From Mercurialis annua (taxonomy: Eukaryota > Streptophyta > Magnoliopsida > Malpighiales > Euphorbiaceae), in assembly GCF_937616625.2 (NCBI RefSeq), contig NC_065576.1, forward strand, positions 26,768,628 through 26,832,627: a stretch of 64,000 nt of DNA. The letters run 5' to 3'. The position numbers were made by a program, and so were the translations under genes. This document shows positions 48,414 through 59,345 of this stretch, piece by piece; position 1 is the first letter of the stretch; each line of letters starts with the position of its first letter. Below the pieces are notes generated by a model. It was not told where the DNA came from, did no database searches, and saw only the letters and a list, made by a program, of their open reading frames with translations.

Positions 48414-50507
48414 AACGTTTGGTTTTGTTTTGTAACGTTTGTAAACGTTTGGCTTAAATCGCTAAAAAGGTGAAACATTTGGTTTTGTTTCGTAACGCTT
48501 GTAAACGTTTAACTTAAATCGCTAAAATGATGAAACATTTGGATTTGTTTCGTAACGTTTGTATATGTTTGGCTTAAATCGCTAAAAATGTGAAACGTTT
48601 GGATTTGTTTCTTAATATTTTATAAACGTTGGAATTGTTCGCTAAAAAGGTCAGACGATTGTATTTGTTTCGTAAAAAGGTGAAACGTTTGGTTTTGTTT
48701 TGTAACGTTTGTAAATGTTTGGCTTAAATCGCAAAAAAATGGTTTTGTTTCGTAACGTTTTAAACGTTTTGCTTAAATCGCTAAAAAGGGGAAACGTTTG
48801 GTTTTGTTTTTGATAACCTTTGTAAACGTTTGGCTTAAATTGCTAAAAAGGTGAAACATTTCGATTTGTTACGTAACGTTTGTAAATGTTTGTCTTAAAT
48901 CGCTAAAAAGGGGAATCGTTTGGATTTGTTTCGTAACGTTTGTAAACGTTTGGCTTAAATCGCTAAAAAGGTGAAACGTTTGGTTTTGTTTCGCAGCGTT
49001 TGTAAACGTTTGTCTTAAATTGCTAAAAAGGTGAAACGTTTGGATTTGTTTCGTAACGTTTGTAAACGTTTGGCTTAAATCTCTAAAAAGGTAAAACGTT
49101 TGGATTTGTTTCGTAACGTTTGTAAACGTTTGGATTAAATCGCTAAAATAGGGAAACGTTTGGTTTTGTTTTGTAACGTTTGTAAACGTTTGGCTTAAAT
49201 CGCTAAAAAGGTGAAACATTTGGTTTTGTTTCGTAACGCTTGTAAACATTTAACTTAAATCGCTAAAATGATGAAGCATTTGGATTTGTTTCGTAACGTT
49301 TGTATATGTTTGGCTTAAATCGCTAAAAATGTGAAACGTTTGGATTTGTTTCTTAATATTTTATAAACGTTGGAATTGTTCGCTAAAAAGGTTAGACGTT
49401 TGTATTTGTTTCGTAAAAAGGTGAAACACTTGGTTTTGTTTTGTAACGTTTGTAAATGTTTGGCTTAAATCGCAAAAAAATGGTTTTGTTTCGTAACGTT
49501 TGTAATCGTTTGTCTTAAATTGCTAAAAAGGCGAAACACTTGGTTTTGTTTTTTAATGTTTGTAAACGTTTCGCTTAAATTGCTAAAAAGGGGAAACGCT
49601 GGCATTTTTGTCGTAATATTTATAAACGTTTGGCTTAAATCGCTAAAATGGGGAAACGTTTGGATTTGTTTTATAACATTTGTAAACGTTTAGCTTAAAT
49701 CGCTAAAAAGGTGAAATGTATTGTTTTGTTTCGTAACGTTTATAAACGTTTGGCTTAAATTGCAAAAAAGGTAAACTACTTGGATTTGTTTCGTAACGTT
49801 TTAAACATTTGGCTTAAATCGCTAAAAAGGTGAAACGTTTGTTTTTGTTCTGCAACGTTTGTAAACGTTTGGCTTAAATCGCTAAAAGGCAAAAAGTTTG
49901 GATTTGTTTTGTAACGTTTGTAAACGTTTGGCTTAAATCGCTAAAATGGGGAGATGTTTGGATTTGTTTCGTAACTTTTGTAAACGTTTGGCTTAAATCG
50001 CTAAAAAGGTGTGAAACGTTTGCATTTGTTTCGTGACGTTTGTAAACATTTGGCTTAAATCGATAAAAAGGTGAAATGTTTGGATTTGTTTCGTAACGTT
50101 TGTAAACGCTTGGCTTAAATCGTTAAAAAGGTCAAACGTTTGGATTTGTTTCGTAACGTTTGTAAACGTTTGGCTTAAATTGCTAAAAAGGGGAAACGTT
50201 TGGATTTGTTTCGTAACGTTGGAAACGTTTGGCTTAAATAGCTAAAATGAGGAAACGTTTGGATTTGTTTCGTAATGTTAGAAACATTTGTTTTTGTTCC
50301 GTAACGTATGTAAACGTTTGGCTTAAATCGTTAAAAAGGTGAAACACCTGGATTTGTTTCGTAACGTTTGTAAACGTTTGGCTTAAATCGCTAAAAAGAG
50401 GAAAAGTTTGGTTTTGTTTCGTAACGTTTATAAACGTTTGGCTTAAATTGAAAAAAGGTAAAACACTTGGATTTGTTTAGTAACGTTTTAAACGTGTTGC
50501 TTAAATC
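48341..50507 (+). repeat. 2167-bp tandem duplication, unit 1
   Basis: The start variant GCTAAATAGGTAAAACG is at 48341 and again at 50508, and every landmark between is shifted by exactly 2167 bp, for example CGCAAAAAAATGG at 48730 and 50897 and the odd CGCTGGCATTTTTGTCG copy near 49595 and 51762. Constant spacing over two kilobases means no insertions or deletions separate the copies, so this is very recent. Confidence 0.93.
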
Positions 50508-52674
50508 GCTAAATAGGTAAAACGTTTGGATTTGTTTCGTAACGTTTGTAAACGTTTGGATTAAATCGCTAAAATAGGGAAACGTTTGGTTTTGTTTTGT
50601 AACGTTTGTAAACGTTTGGCTTAAATCGCTAAAAAGGTGAAACATTTGGTTTTGTTTCGTAACGCTTGTAAACGTTTAACTTAAATCGCTAAAATGATGA
50701 AACATTTGGATTTGTTTCGTAACGTTTGTATATGTTTGGCTTAAATCGCTAAAAATGTGAAACGTTTGGATTTGTTTCTTAATATTTTATAAACGTTGGA
50801 ATTGTTCGCTAAAAAGGTCAGACGATTGTATTTGTTTCGTAAAAAGGTGAAACGTTTGGTTTTGTTTTGTAACGTTTGTAAATGTTTGGCTTAAATCGCA
50901 AAAAAATGGTTTTGTTTCGTAACGTTTTAAACGTTTTGCTTAAATCGCTAAAAAGGGGAAACGTTTGGTTTTGTTTTTGATAACCTTTGTAAACGTTTGG
51001 CTTAAATTGCTAAAAAGGTGAAACATTTGGATTTGTTACGTAACGTTTGTAAATGTTTGTCTTAAATCGCTAAAAAGGGGAATCGTTTGGATTTGTTTCG
51101 TAACGTTTGTAAACGTTTGGCTTAAATCGCTAAAAAGGTGAAACGTTTTGTTTTGTTTCGCAGCGTTTGTAAACGTTTGTCTTAAATTGCTAAAAAGGTG
51201 AAACGTTTGGATTTGTTTCGTAACGTTTGTAAACGTTTGGCTTAAATCTCTAAAAAGGTAAAACGTTTGGATTTGTTTCGTAACGTTTGTAAACGTTTGG
51301 ATTAAATCGCTAAAATAGGGAAACGTTTGGTTTTGTTTTGTAACGTTTGTAAACGTTTGGCTTAAATCGCTAAAAAGGTGAAACATTTGGTTTTGTTTCG
51401 TAACGCTTGTAAACATTTAACTTAAATCGCTAAAATGATGAAGCATTTGGATTTGTTTCGTAACGTTTGTATATGTTTGGCTTAAATCGCTAAAAATGTG
51501 AAACGTTTGGATTTGTTTCTTAATATTTTATAAACGTTGGAATTGTTCGCTAAAAAGGTTAGACGTTTGTATTTGTTTCGTAAAAAGGTGAAACGCTTGG
51601 TTTTGTTTTGTAACGTTTGTAAATGTTTGGCTTAAATCGCAAAAAAATGGTTTTGTTTCGTAACGTTTGTAATCGTTTGTCTTAAATTGCTAAAAAGGCG
51701 AAACACTTGGTTTTGTTTTTTAATGTTTGTAAACGTTTCGCTTAAATTGCTAAAAAGGGGAAACGCTGGCATTTTTGTCGTAATATTTATAAACGTTTGG
51801 CTTAAATCGCTAAAATGGGGAAACGTTTGGATTTGTTTTATAACATTTGTAAACGTTTAGCTTAAATCGCTAAAAAGGTGAAATGTATTGTTTTGTTTCG
51901 TAACGTTTATAAACGTTTGGCTTAAATTGCAAAAAAGGTAAACTACTTGGATTTGTTTCGTAACGTTTTAAACATTTGGCTTAAATCGCTAAAAAGGTGA
52001 AACGTTTGTTTTTGTTCCGCAACGTTTGTAAACGTTTGGCTTAAATCGCTAAAAGGCAAAAAGTCTGGATTTGTTTTGTAACGTTTGTAAACGTTTGGCT
52101 TAAATCGCTAAAATGGGGAGATGTTTGGATTTGTTTCGTAACTTTTGTAAACGTTTGGCTTAAATCGCTAAAAAGGTGTGAAACGTTTGCATTTGTTTCG
52201 TGACATTTGTAAACATTTGGCTTAAATCGATAAAAAGGTGAAACGTTTGGATTTGTTTCGTAACGTTTGTAAACGCTTGGCTTAAATCGTTAAAAAGGTC
52301 AAACGTTTGGATTTGTTTCGTAACGTTTGTAAACGTTTGGCTTAAATTGCTAAAAAGGGGAAACGTTTGGATTTGTTTCGTAACGTTGGAAACGTTTGGC
52401 TTAAATAGCTAAAATGAGGAAACGTTTGGATTTGTTTCGTAATGTTAGAAACATTTGTTTTTGTTCCGTAACGTATGTAAACGTTTGGCTTAAATCGTTA
52501 AAAAGGTGAAACACCTGGATTTGTTTCGTAATGTTTGTAAACGTTTGGCTTAAATCGCTAAAAAGAGGAAAAGTTTGGTTTTGTTTCGTAACGTTTATAA
52601 ACGTTTGGCTTAAATTGAAAAAAGGTAAAACACTTGGATTTGTTTAGTAACGTTTTAAACGTGTTGCTTAAATC
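50508..52674 (+). repeat. 2167-bp tandem duplication, unit 2
   Basis: This second copy ends at 52674, where the sequence returns to GCTAAAAAGGAG instead of GCTAAATAGG. A few substitutions separate it from unit 1 (for example GTTCTGCAACG against GTTCCGCAACG near 49848/52015). The length is 36 monomers plus 7 bp, reflecting some odd-length copies inside. Confidence 0.93.
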
Positions 52675-54454
52675 GCTAAAAAGGAGAAACGTTTGTTTTT
52701 GTTCCGTAACGTTTGTAAACGTTTGGCTTAAATCGCTAAAAAGGCGAAACATTTGGATTTGTTTCATAACATTTGTAAACGTTTGGCTTAAATTGCTAAA
52801 AATGTGAAACATTTGGATTTGTTTCGTAACATTTGTAAACGTTTGGCTTAAATCGCTAAAAGGGGAAACGTTTGGATTTGTTTTGTAACGTTTGTTAACG
52901 TTTGGCTTAAATCGCTAAAAAGGCGAAACGTTTGGATTTGTTTCGTTTTGAAATATTTGGATTTGTTTCGTAACGTTTGGAAACGTTTGGCTTAAATCGC
53001 TAAAAAGGGGAAACGTTTGAATTTGTTTCGTAATGTTTTTAAACGTTTGGCTTAAATCGTTAAAAAGGTGAAACGTTTGGATTTGTTTCGTAACGTTTGT
53101 AAACGTTTAGCTTAAATCGCTAAAAAGGTAAAACGTTTGGATTTGTTTCGTAACGTTTGTAAACGTTTGGATTAAATCGCTAAAATAGGGAAACGTTTGG
53201 TTTTATTTTGTAACGTTTGTAAACGTTTGTCTTAAATCGCTAAAAAGGTGAAACATTTGGTTTTGTTTCGTAACGCTTGTAAACGTTTAACTTAAATCGC
53301 TAAAATGATGAAACATTTGGATTTGTTTCTTAACGTTTGGATTAAATCGCTAAAAAGGCGAAACGTTTGGATTAAATCGCTAAAAAGGTGAAATGTTTGA
53401 ATTTGTTTCGTAACATTTGTAAACGTTTGGCTTAAATCGCTAAAAGGTGAAATGTTTGGACTTGTTTCATAACGTTTACAAACGTTTGGATTGGTTTTGT
53501 AAAGTTTGTAAACATTTTGCTTACATTGCTAAAAAGGTGAAACGCTTGAATATGTTTCGTAACGTTTGCAAACGTTTGGTTTAAATTGCTAATAAGGTGA
53601 AACGTTTGGATTTGTATTGTAACGTTAGTAAATGTTTGGCTTAAATTGTGAAAAAGTTGAAACGTTTGGTTTTGTTTCGTAACGTTTGCAAACCTTCAGC
53701 TTATATTGCTAAAAAGGTGAAACACTTGGATTTGTTTGGTAACGTTTGTAAACGTTTGGCTTAAATCGCTAAAAAGGTGAAACGTTTGGTTTATATTCGT
53801 AACGTTTAAAACATTTGGCTTAAATCGCAAAAAAGGTGAAAAGTTTGGATTTGTTTCGTAATGTTTGTAAACGTTTGGCTTAAATACCTAAAAAGGTGAA
53901 ACTCTTGGATTTTTTTGTAACGTTTGTAAACGTTTGGCTTAAATCGCTAAAAAAGCGAAACGTTTGGATTTGTTTCGTAATGTTTTAAACGTTTGGTTTT
54001 GTTTCGTAACATTTGGAAACGTTGGGATTTTTTTCGTAACGTTTTAAACGTTTGGCTTAAATCGCTAAAATGGGGAAACGTTTGTATTTGTTTCGTAAAG
54101 TTTCTAAACGTTTGTCTTAAATCGCTAAATATGTGAAACGTTTGGATTTGTTTCGTAACGTTTGTAAACGTTTGGCTTAAATCGCTAAAAAGGTGAAACG
54201 CTTGGATTTGTTTCATAACATTTGTAAACGTTTCTCTTAAATCGGTAAAAAGGGGAAACGTTTGGATTTGCTTCGTAACGTTTCTAAACGTTTGGCTTAA
54301 ATTGCTAAAAAGGGGAAACGTTTGGTTTTGTTTCGTAACGTTTGGCTTAAATCGCTAAAATAGAGAAAACGCTTGGATTTGTTTCGTAACGTTTATAAAC
54401 GTTTCTCTTAAATCTCTAAAATGGCTATACGTTTGGATTTGTTTCGTAATGTTT

Positions 54455-54758
54455 AACAATTTAAGCGTTTCACCTTTGTTTATTTAAGCCAAATATATAC
54501 AAACGTTACGAAACAAATCCAAACGTTTCACATTTTTAGCAATTTAAGCCAAACGTTTACAAACGTTTCGAAACAAAACCGTACGTTTAAAACATTACGA
54601 AACAAATCCAAGCGTTTCACCTTTTTAGCAATTTAAGCCAAACGTTTACAAACGTTACAAAACAAAACCAAACGTTTAAACGTTACGAAACAAATCCAAA
54701 CGTTTCACCTTTTTAGCAATTTAAGCTAAACGTTTACAAACGTTACGAAACAAAACCA
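54455..54758 (-). repeat. Inverted satellite patch 3 at the right edge of the array
   Basis: From about 54455 the satellite reads as its reverse complement (TTTAAGCCAAACG, TTACGAAACAAATCC) for about five monomers. It then ends abruptly at the LTR that starts TGTATGTCTC. Some monomers are deleted internally (CACCTTTGTTTATTTAAGCC). Confidence 0.9.
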
Positions 54759-54769
54759 TGTATGTCTCT

Positions 54770-54955
54770 GTGTTGGACACCTAGCATCCGACGTGTCAGA
54801 AGGTGGCAACACCTATGCTTGATGTGTGACACCTAGCATGTGATGTGTCAGATGGTGGTAACACCTATGCTTGGTGTGTGACACCTAGCATGTGAGATGT
54901 CGAATGGTGGCAACACCTTTGCTTGGTGTGTGACACCTAGCATGTGAGGTGTTGC
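54770..54955 (+). repeat. 52-bp tandem repeats in the U3 of the LTR
   Basis: Three full units and about half of a fourth begin at 54770, 54824, 54876 and 54928. Each contains GACACCTAGCAT, a GTGTC-like motif and GGTGGCAACACCT, which is itself nearly palindromic (GGTG...CACC). They end 20-25 bp before the TATA box. Tandem repeats in this position often act as enhancers in plant LTRs; here that is inferred. Confidence 0.9.
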
Positions 54956-54976
54956 ATTCTTAAGCAAAGCTCTACC

Positions 54977-54985
54977 CTATAAATA
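54977..54985 (+). promoter_or_regulatory. TATA box of the copia-type LTR
   Basis: CTATAAATAGAGG is a close match to the plant TATA consensus and lies in a good position, after the U3 tandem repeats and about 440 bp before the end of the LTR. Confidence 0.8.
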
Positions 54986-55421
54986 GAGGTTGCCTTTGCT
55001 CATTTAACACACAACACCACACTTATGAGAGCATATTTGAAAGAGTTCAAGTAGTCATCAATCACAGAAAAGCTTGGTGGAAGTTTTTCATACATCCGAG
55101 CAAAGACGTAATCGCGGTGAGAGTTTGAGTTTAGGGTTGCTCGGCAAGAGGAACTCTTGTGGATTACTTCAAGGCGAGGATTCAATCGGACGCATACTCG
55201 TGTGGACGAGCTTGAGGTCGCCGTACTATCGGGACTACAAGAATCGTTGGAGAATCGACATATTTATTCTTCTTACGGTTTCTAGATGCGTTCTTTAATT
55301 ACTAGATGATACGACGATCCATTTGTTATTGATATGATCAATTTCTGGATCCGAATTGTTGGAATTCCCATTTTGAATTGAAATATACGATTCGGACCCT
55401 CGCGTCCCGCTGCGCCAACAG

Positions 55422-55433
55422 TGGTATCAGAGC
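55422..55433 (+). promoter_or_regulatory. Primer-binding site (initiator tRNA-Met type)
   Basis: TGGTATCAGAGC is the sequence complementary to the 3' end of plant initiator tRNA-Met, used to prime minus-strand DNA synthesis in many plant LTR retrotransposons. It lies 1 bp after the ...CCAACA end of the LTR. Confidence 0.85.
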
Positions 55434-56860
55434 AAAGGATAATGTGCATGGAGATGCAACACATGGAGATGTGTCGATTATCTGATTCTAGGGAACTCTC
55501 ACTCATGATCGTGTGATGAAGTGAGGCTCTCCACCCTAGAGCGTATGTGATGCGTGCTTTGGTAGGTACATATGGATGTCACCCTATGAGATAGGATCGA
55601 GTCCATATTGGTCCACAACCTCACTATTGGCTGGGAGCCAACAGTGGTATCGGAGCCACCGTATCATCAAGTATTAAAGCTTTACGATTGAATGCATGTA
55701 TTAATAATCATGGACTTAGAAATTATTAATTGACATGTAATTTATAATTCCGAGGGCTTAGGTCTTGTTTGCAAAAACGAGCAAACGCTATTGTGACATT
55801 AATTACATTTGATTAAATTCTGTCTAGGAGATTGGTAATTAAGTGGTCTGCTCGTGACCCTCCAATCTATCATGAGAATTTTTCTAATGTGATTATTTAA
55901 CACAAAACGTGACTCGCTTGTGCATTATATTGTCATCAACAAAACATGCGGAACAAGTTATAGTTTGCTCATTCTTTTGTGACTAAAAATGAGACCTAGA
56001 AAGTCCATGATCATACATGTGTGATTACATGATTCATTTTAGCTTTAATATGTATGAGATGCATGCTAAAATGTGTTGTGTGCTTAGTGAGACCGGAATA
56101 ACTTAAAACCCTAAGAAATCTTCCTAAAAGTAAAAAGATTAAGTTTATATTGATTAATCATTTAATTGATTTATCAATGGCTCTCCATTGGAGCAATAAA
56201 CTAACACGCTTTGAGTTATCATCTTGTCGGCTATGGATACATAGGGGTGAGATGATATCGTCTAGAGATGTTGTCGAGTTTATTGTTAAGCATGCGATGT
56301 TGCGGGTGTAGTCGATATAATATACGGCGAGAAAGGCAATTAGGCGTACCTGAGTCGTATATTATTCAAATCGATACATCTTAGTTGATTCAATGGGTTA
56401 AACTTAACTAATGCTGAAACCCAATAACGACAATGGGTATCTGAGGGTGAATACATTAGGAGCTGGAAATGATTGAACCTCATACGAGATATGATGACCA
56501 AGTATTGTTCACTTGTAGTACATTGTGATCCCAATAACGGCAATTAGGCGTACCTGAGGGAAAGAACAATGACTATAAGAACTCAATCACCCGCTTGAAA
56601 TCTTTTCCAACGAAGATTTATGTTTCCTATTTTGGAAGTGTAGGATTCGAAAAGGTTAGTGGGAGGCCATTTTGATAAAGACCAAATCATTATGGTTAAA
56701 TATACAAAATAACATGAATACTAATAGAGATCTTTGCTGTCTAAAGGATAATAAGATGAAATACAATCCTTTAAAGTGACATTCACGATAGTAATCGGCT
56801 AGTGGTCTAAAATCATTTTTTTTATTGATTAAGATATTTAGATGCCTCCATGGCTATTGC
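55434..56860 (+). other. Retrotransposon leader and decayed gag region
   Basis: There is no open frame longer than about 75 codons and no recognisable domain. The position between the primer-binding site and the zinc knuckles is where a leader and gag are expected. Two related motifs occur: CCCAATAACGACAATGGG followed by CTGAGGG (56421-56445) and CCCAATAACGGCAATTAGG followed by CTGAGGG (56531-56561); a GGCAATTAGGCGTACCTGAG segment is also at 56335-56354. These short internal repeats are the only structure I see. Confidence 0.5.
55639..55656 (+). promoter_or_regulatory. Second primer-binding-site-like motif
   Basis: CCAACAGTGGTATCGGAGCC repeats the LTR-end plus primer-binding-site motif of 55416-55433 with one change (TCAG to TCGG), about 220 bp downstream. 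It follows the small hairpin TTGGCTGGGAGCCAA. It may be a remnant of an older LTR end or a local duplication. Confidence 0.6.
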
Positions 56861-56865
56861 GAAAA

Positions 56866-57050
56866 GGAAAGGCACATCGGTTAACAAAGAAAAGTGTTTT
56901 CATTTGTTAAGATGTAGTATAAGTCATTGCCGGAAATATTTGGAATATTTAAAAGGAGGTTCGGTTAGTAAAAGAAAGTGTTTCTTTTGTCAAACCGAAA
57001 TACATTGAAATGAAAATTACATTAAGTATTGTGAATACTTAAAGGGCAAT
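56866..57050 (+). pseudogene. Degenerate gag zinc knuckles, duplicated
   Basis: Read in frame from TGT at 56979 the sequence gives CFFC, four residues, H, then a stop where W is usual, and Y where the last C belongs. This is a broken CX2CX4HX4C nucleic-acid-binding knuckle of a copia gag. About 84 bp upstream (TGT at 56895) a similar stretch starts KCFH and ends KYLEYLK, matching KYCEYLK after the second knuckle. The preceding residues also match (GTSVNKEKC and GSVSKRKC). So a segment of about 28 codons was duplicated and both copies have decayed by stops and small deletions. Confidence 0.7.
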
Positions 57051-57120
57051 GACGAGAGGAACGACAATTCCATCAAGATTGTGTCTATCTAATGTTCCAA
57101 TGTCAATTGCTCATTTAAAA

Positions 57121-57165
57121 GCTTGGGTGTTGGATACCGATGCTAATTCTCATATTTGTTTATCC
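57121..57165 (+). pseudogene. Copia protease active-site motif
   Basis: The motif WVLDTDANSHIC corresponds to the W.LDTGA.SH.C pattern of copia proteases. The glycine next to the catalytic aspartate is replaced by aspartate (GAT for GGT, one base), which should disable the enzyme. Confidence 0.8.
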
Positions 57166-57526
57166 TTCATAGATTTAGTAAAAGTGAGAAAGATAGGAAA
57201 AAGATGAAGTAATCTTAAAGCTAGGAAATGACGTAAGCGTTGCGACAAGAGCTATAAGATCAACTTCAATTTTCTTAAATAAACATAAGTTGTACTTAAA
57301 CAAATTTTTTGTACTTACCGAATATATATAGAGATATCATATCCGAATTTGTATGACAAATTTGGTAGTTGATTTTCTATTTACAAAGGATGTTTGTAGT
57401 ATTATGTTTGATAATTCGGAGTTGGGTATGGATATGTACAAAATGTTCTTTATGACTTGAATAAAGATGTTTAATGCAAAAGATGTTTAGGAAATTAATA
57501 CCATAAGTTATCAAATTTCTAAACAA

Positions 57527-58370
57527 CTTTGGCACTTATGATTAGGACATATTGCAAAAGATAGACATAACAAGTTAGATAAGATGGGAATCTTGAGCAA
57601 TCAAGATTTTGCATCTCGTCCGATTTGTGAGTCGTATGCAACATGGCCTGATTATTCTTTGTGGGACAAAGAGGTAGAGCTAAATTCGTCTAAGAGATCA
57701 TACGTAGTGATGAATATGGTACGTTTTAAGAAACGGACCAAGGTAGATACTTATACTTCATTTTCTACATCGATGATTTATCACGATATAGTTAAGTTTG
57801 TATTATAAAGAACAAACATGAAGATTTTGAAATGTTCAAATGACTTCAAGAATGAAGTAGAAAACCAAATTGGAAAAAGTATTAAGACTTTATGATGTGA
57901 TCGAAAAGGGAAGAATACTTGAGTACAAAAATTTGGTACGTTGCTAAAAGGAATCTGGTATTATTTTTCAACTTACTCCTTGGGAACACCATGGTTGAAT
58001 GGTGCGTCTGTCGAGAAGGAGGTATCGTACATTGTGGGACATGATACGATCAATAATGAGCTATATACTGACTTATCCATCTCGTTATGGGGTCAAGCAC
58101 TTCTTACCGCAAATAAAATTCTAAATTAAATTCCAACTAAATTTGCACCATAGATACCTTATGAGATATGGTATGGAATCAAGTCTTAAGGATGTTAAGA
58201 TTTGAGGGTCTTCGGAATATATCAAGAAACTGATATCCGATAAATTTGGAATCAAAATCAATCATGGAAAGGTTATGTTGGATATCCTAAAGGCAGTTTA
58301 GGATATTGTTCCTATATTCGAACCGAACAAACAATCGTTGTTTATCGGTGGTAGTCTTTCTTAATAAAGC
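57527..58370 (+). pseudogene. GAG-pre-integrase and integrase remnants
   Basis: The pre-integrase zinc region keeps LWH, LGHI and NKL spacing. The integrase core keeps IDDLSRYS around its second catalytic aspartate and a decayed GEYLST around the catalytic glutamate, followed by PQLNG-like and Y.IWYG-like stretches in other frames, then GYPKGSLGY with one stop. At least three frameshifts are needed to follow it. Confidence 0.8.
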
Positions 58371-58689
58371 GTTTATTCAAGAGGGACACTAAGAAAGGAA
58401 TATAGAATTAGATGAGGAGTCATCTAGTTACCAACAAAATAATGAATCAATGAAGATTGATCAAACCCACTAAAAGTCGGAGTTAGTAAGAGATGTATTT
58501 ACATTAACAACTCGAAGATTAAGTAGAGTATCTCGTCCACGGTAGAGAGATGGTTTTCCCGCATGATAAACAAGAGTTGTTTAGTCGTGGAGAAAACGAT
58601 CAAGTGTTGATCCCTCTACTTATGAGGAAACTATATGTGATATAGATTCTTCAAAATTGGTTTAAATGAATAAAATCTGAAATGGATTC

Positions 58690-59345
58690 CATATAAAGAA
58701 ACCAAATTTTAGGAGCTAGTCGATCCATCCAAAGGTATTATACCAATAAGGTTTAAATGGATCTTCAAGTGTAAAATTGGTACTAATGGAAGGGAGGAGA
58801 CCTTTAAAGCTAGGCTTGTTGCAAAAGAGTTTTGCTAGAGGCAAGAAGTTGTATTGTTAATATACTTCAACGCCCGGTAGCCATGCTTAAGTCCATTACG
58901 ATTTTTCTTACCAAGGCTACACATTTAGATTTTGTGGTTGGACATATGAATGTAAGAACCACATTCCTTAATGGTTAAATTAAGGAGTATATCGATATGG
59001 AATAAGTCGACAATTTTGAATCCGAAGAAGGTTCCAAGGCGTGTAAGCTAAAATGATCCCTAGTGGATGGAAAGAAAGCTTCAAGTTTTGTCGTCTTGAT
59101 AAATCCGTAAGGAGTTACGAATTTATTAAAAACGATGATAAACCCAATATTTACAAGAAGGTAAGTGGGAGCAGACTCACTTTCATGATCTTGCATGTAG
59201 ATAACTTATTACTATTAAATAATAATAATATCGGAATGTTAACTTTTGTGAAACTTTGGTTTATCTAATACGTACTCCATCAAAGACCTCGGAGAGGTAG
59301 CCTAAATTCTCAGTATTAGACTCTACAGAGATAGATCTAAGAGAA
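58690..59345 (+). pseudogene. Copia reverse transcriptase remnant
   Basis: Recognisable stretches in order are LVDPSKGIIP, KWIFKCKIG, TFKARLVAK, TFLNG, SYEFIKNDDKPNIYKK and HVDNLLLL. The last one is the YVDD site with Y to H and the second D to N. Stops interrupt the frame about every 20-40 codons, so this copy has been inactive for a long time. Confidence 0.82.

Larger units (their letters stand above)
44501..54454 (+). repeat. 60-bp satellite array, right segment
   Basis: The standard 60-bp satellite continues for about 166 monomers. It includes the end of duplication unit B, an 0.75-0.80-kb repeat (about 47960-48756 against 48766-49500, one copy a monomer shorter), and the 2167-bp tandem duplication. 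The last 1.5 kb before 54454 are more irregular. No gene is visible. Confidence 0.96.
54759..55420 (+). mobile_element. 5' LTR of a retrotransposon (about 662 bp)
   Basis: The sequence starts TGTATGTCTC at the satellite boundary and ends CGCCAACA. Two bases later comes a primer-binding site complementary to the 3' end of plant initiator tRNA-Met, which fixes the right end. A U3 with four 52-bp tandem repeats is followed by CTATAAATA, so it is transcribed on the plus strand. No matching 3' LTR lies in the window; the LTR at 63551 does not resemble it. The left boundary is the best TG near the satellite edge and could be off by a few bases, because there is no second LTR or target duplication to compare with. 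Short open frames here (55000-55298) have no recognisable product. Confidence 0.75.

Noticed and set aside
1..54758. CRISPR-like array (regular repeats)
   Set aside because: Units are contiguous with no unique spacers, vary in sequence and run for tens of kilobases; the context is a plant genome. It is a satellite.
1..54758. Telomeric or interstitial telomere repeat
   Set aside because: The plant telomere unit TTTAGGG is not tandemly present; GTTTAGATTT-like variants in the satellite are single mutations.
55000..55506. Short frames on both strands in and after the copia-type LTR
   Set aside because: They cover the TATA region, LTR end and primer-binding site, which explain the sequence; no domain is visible.
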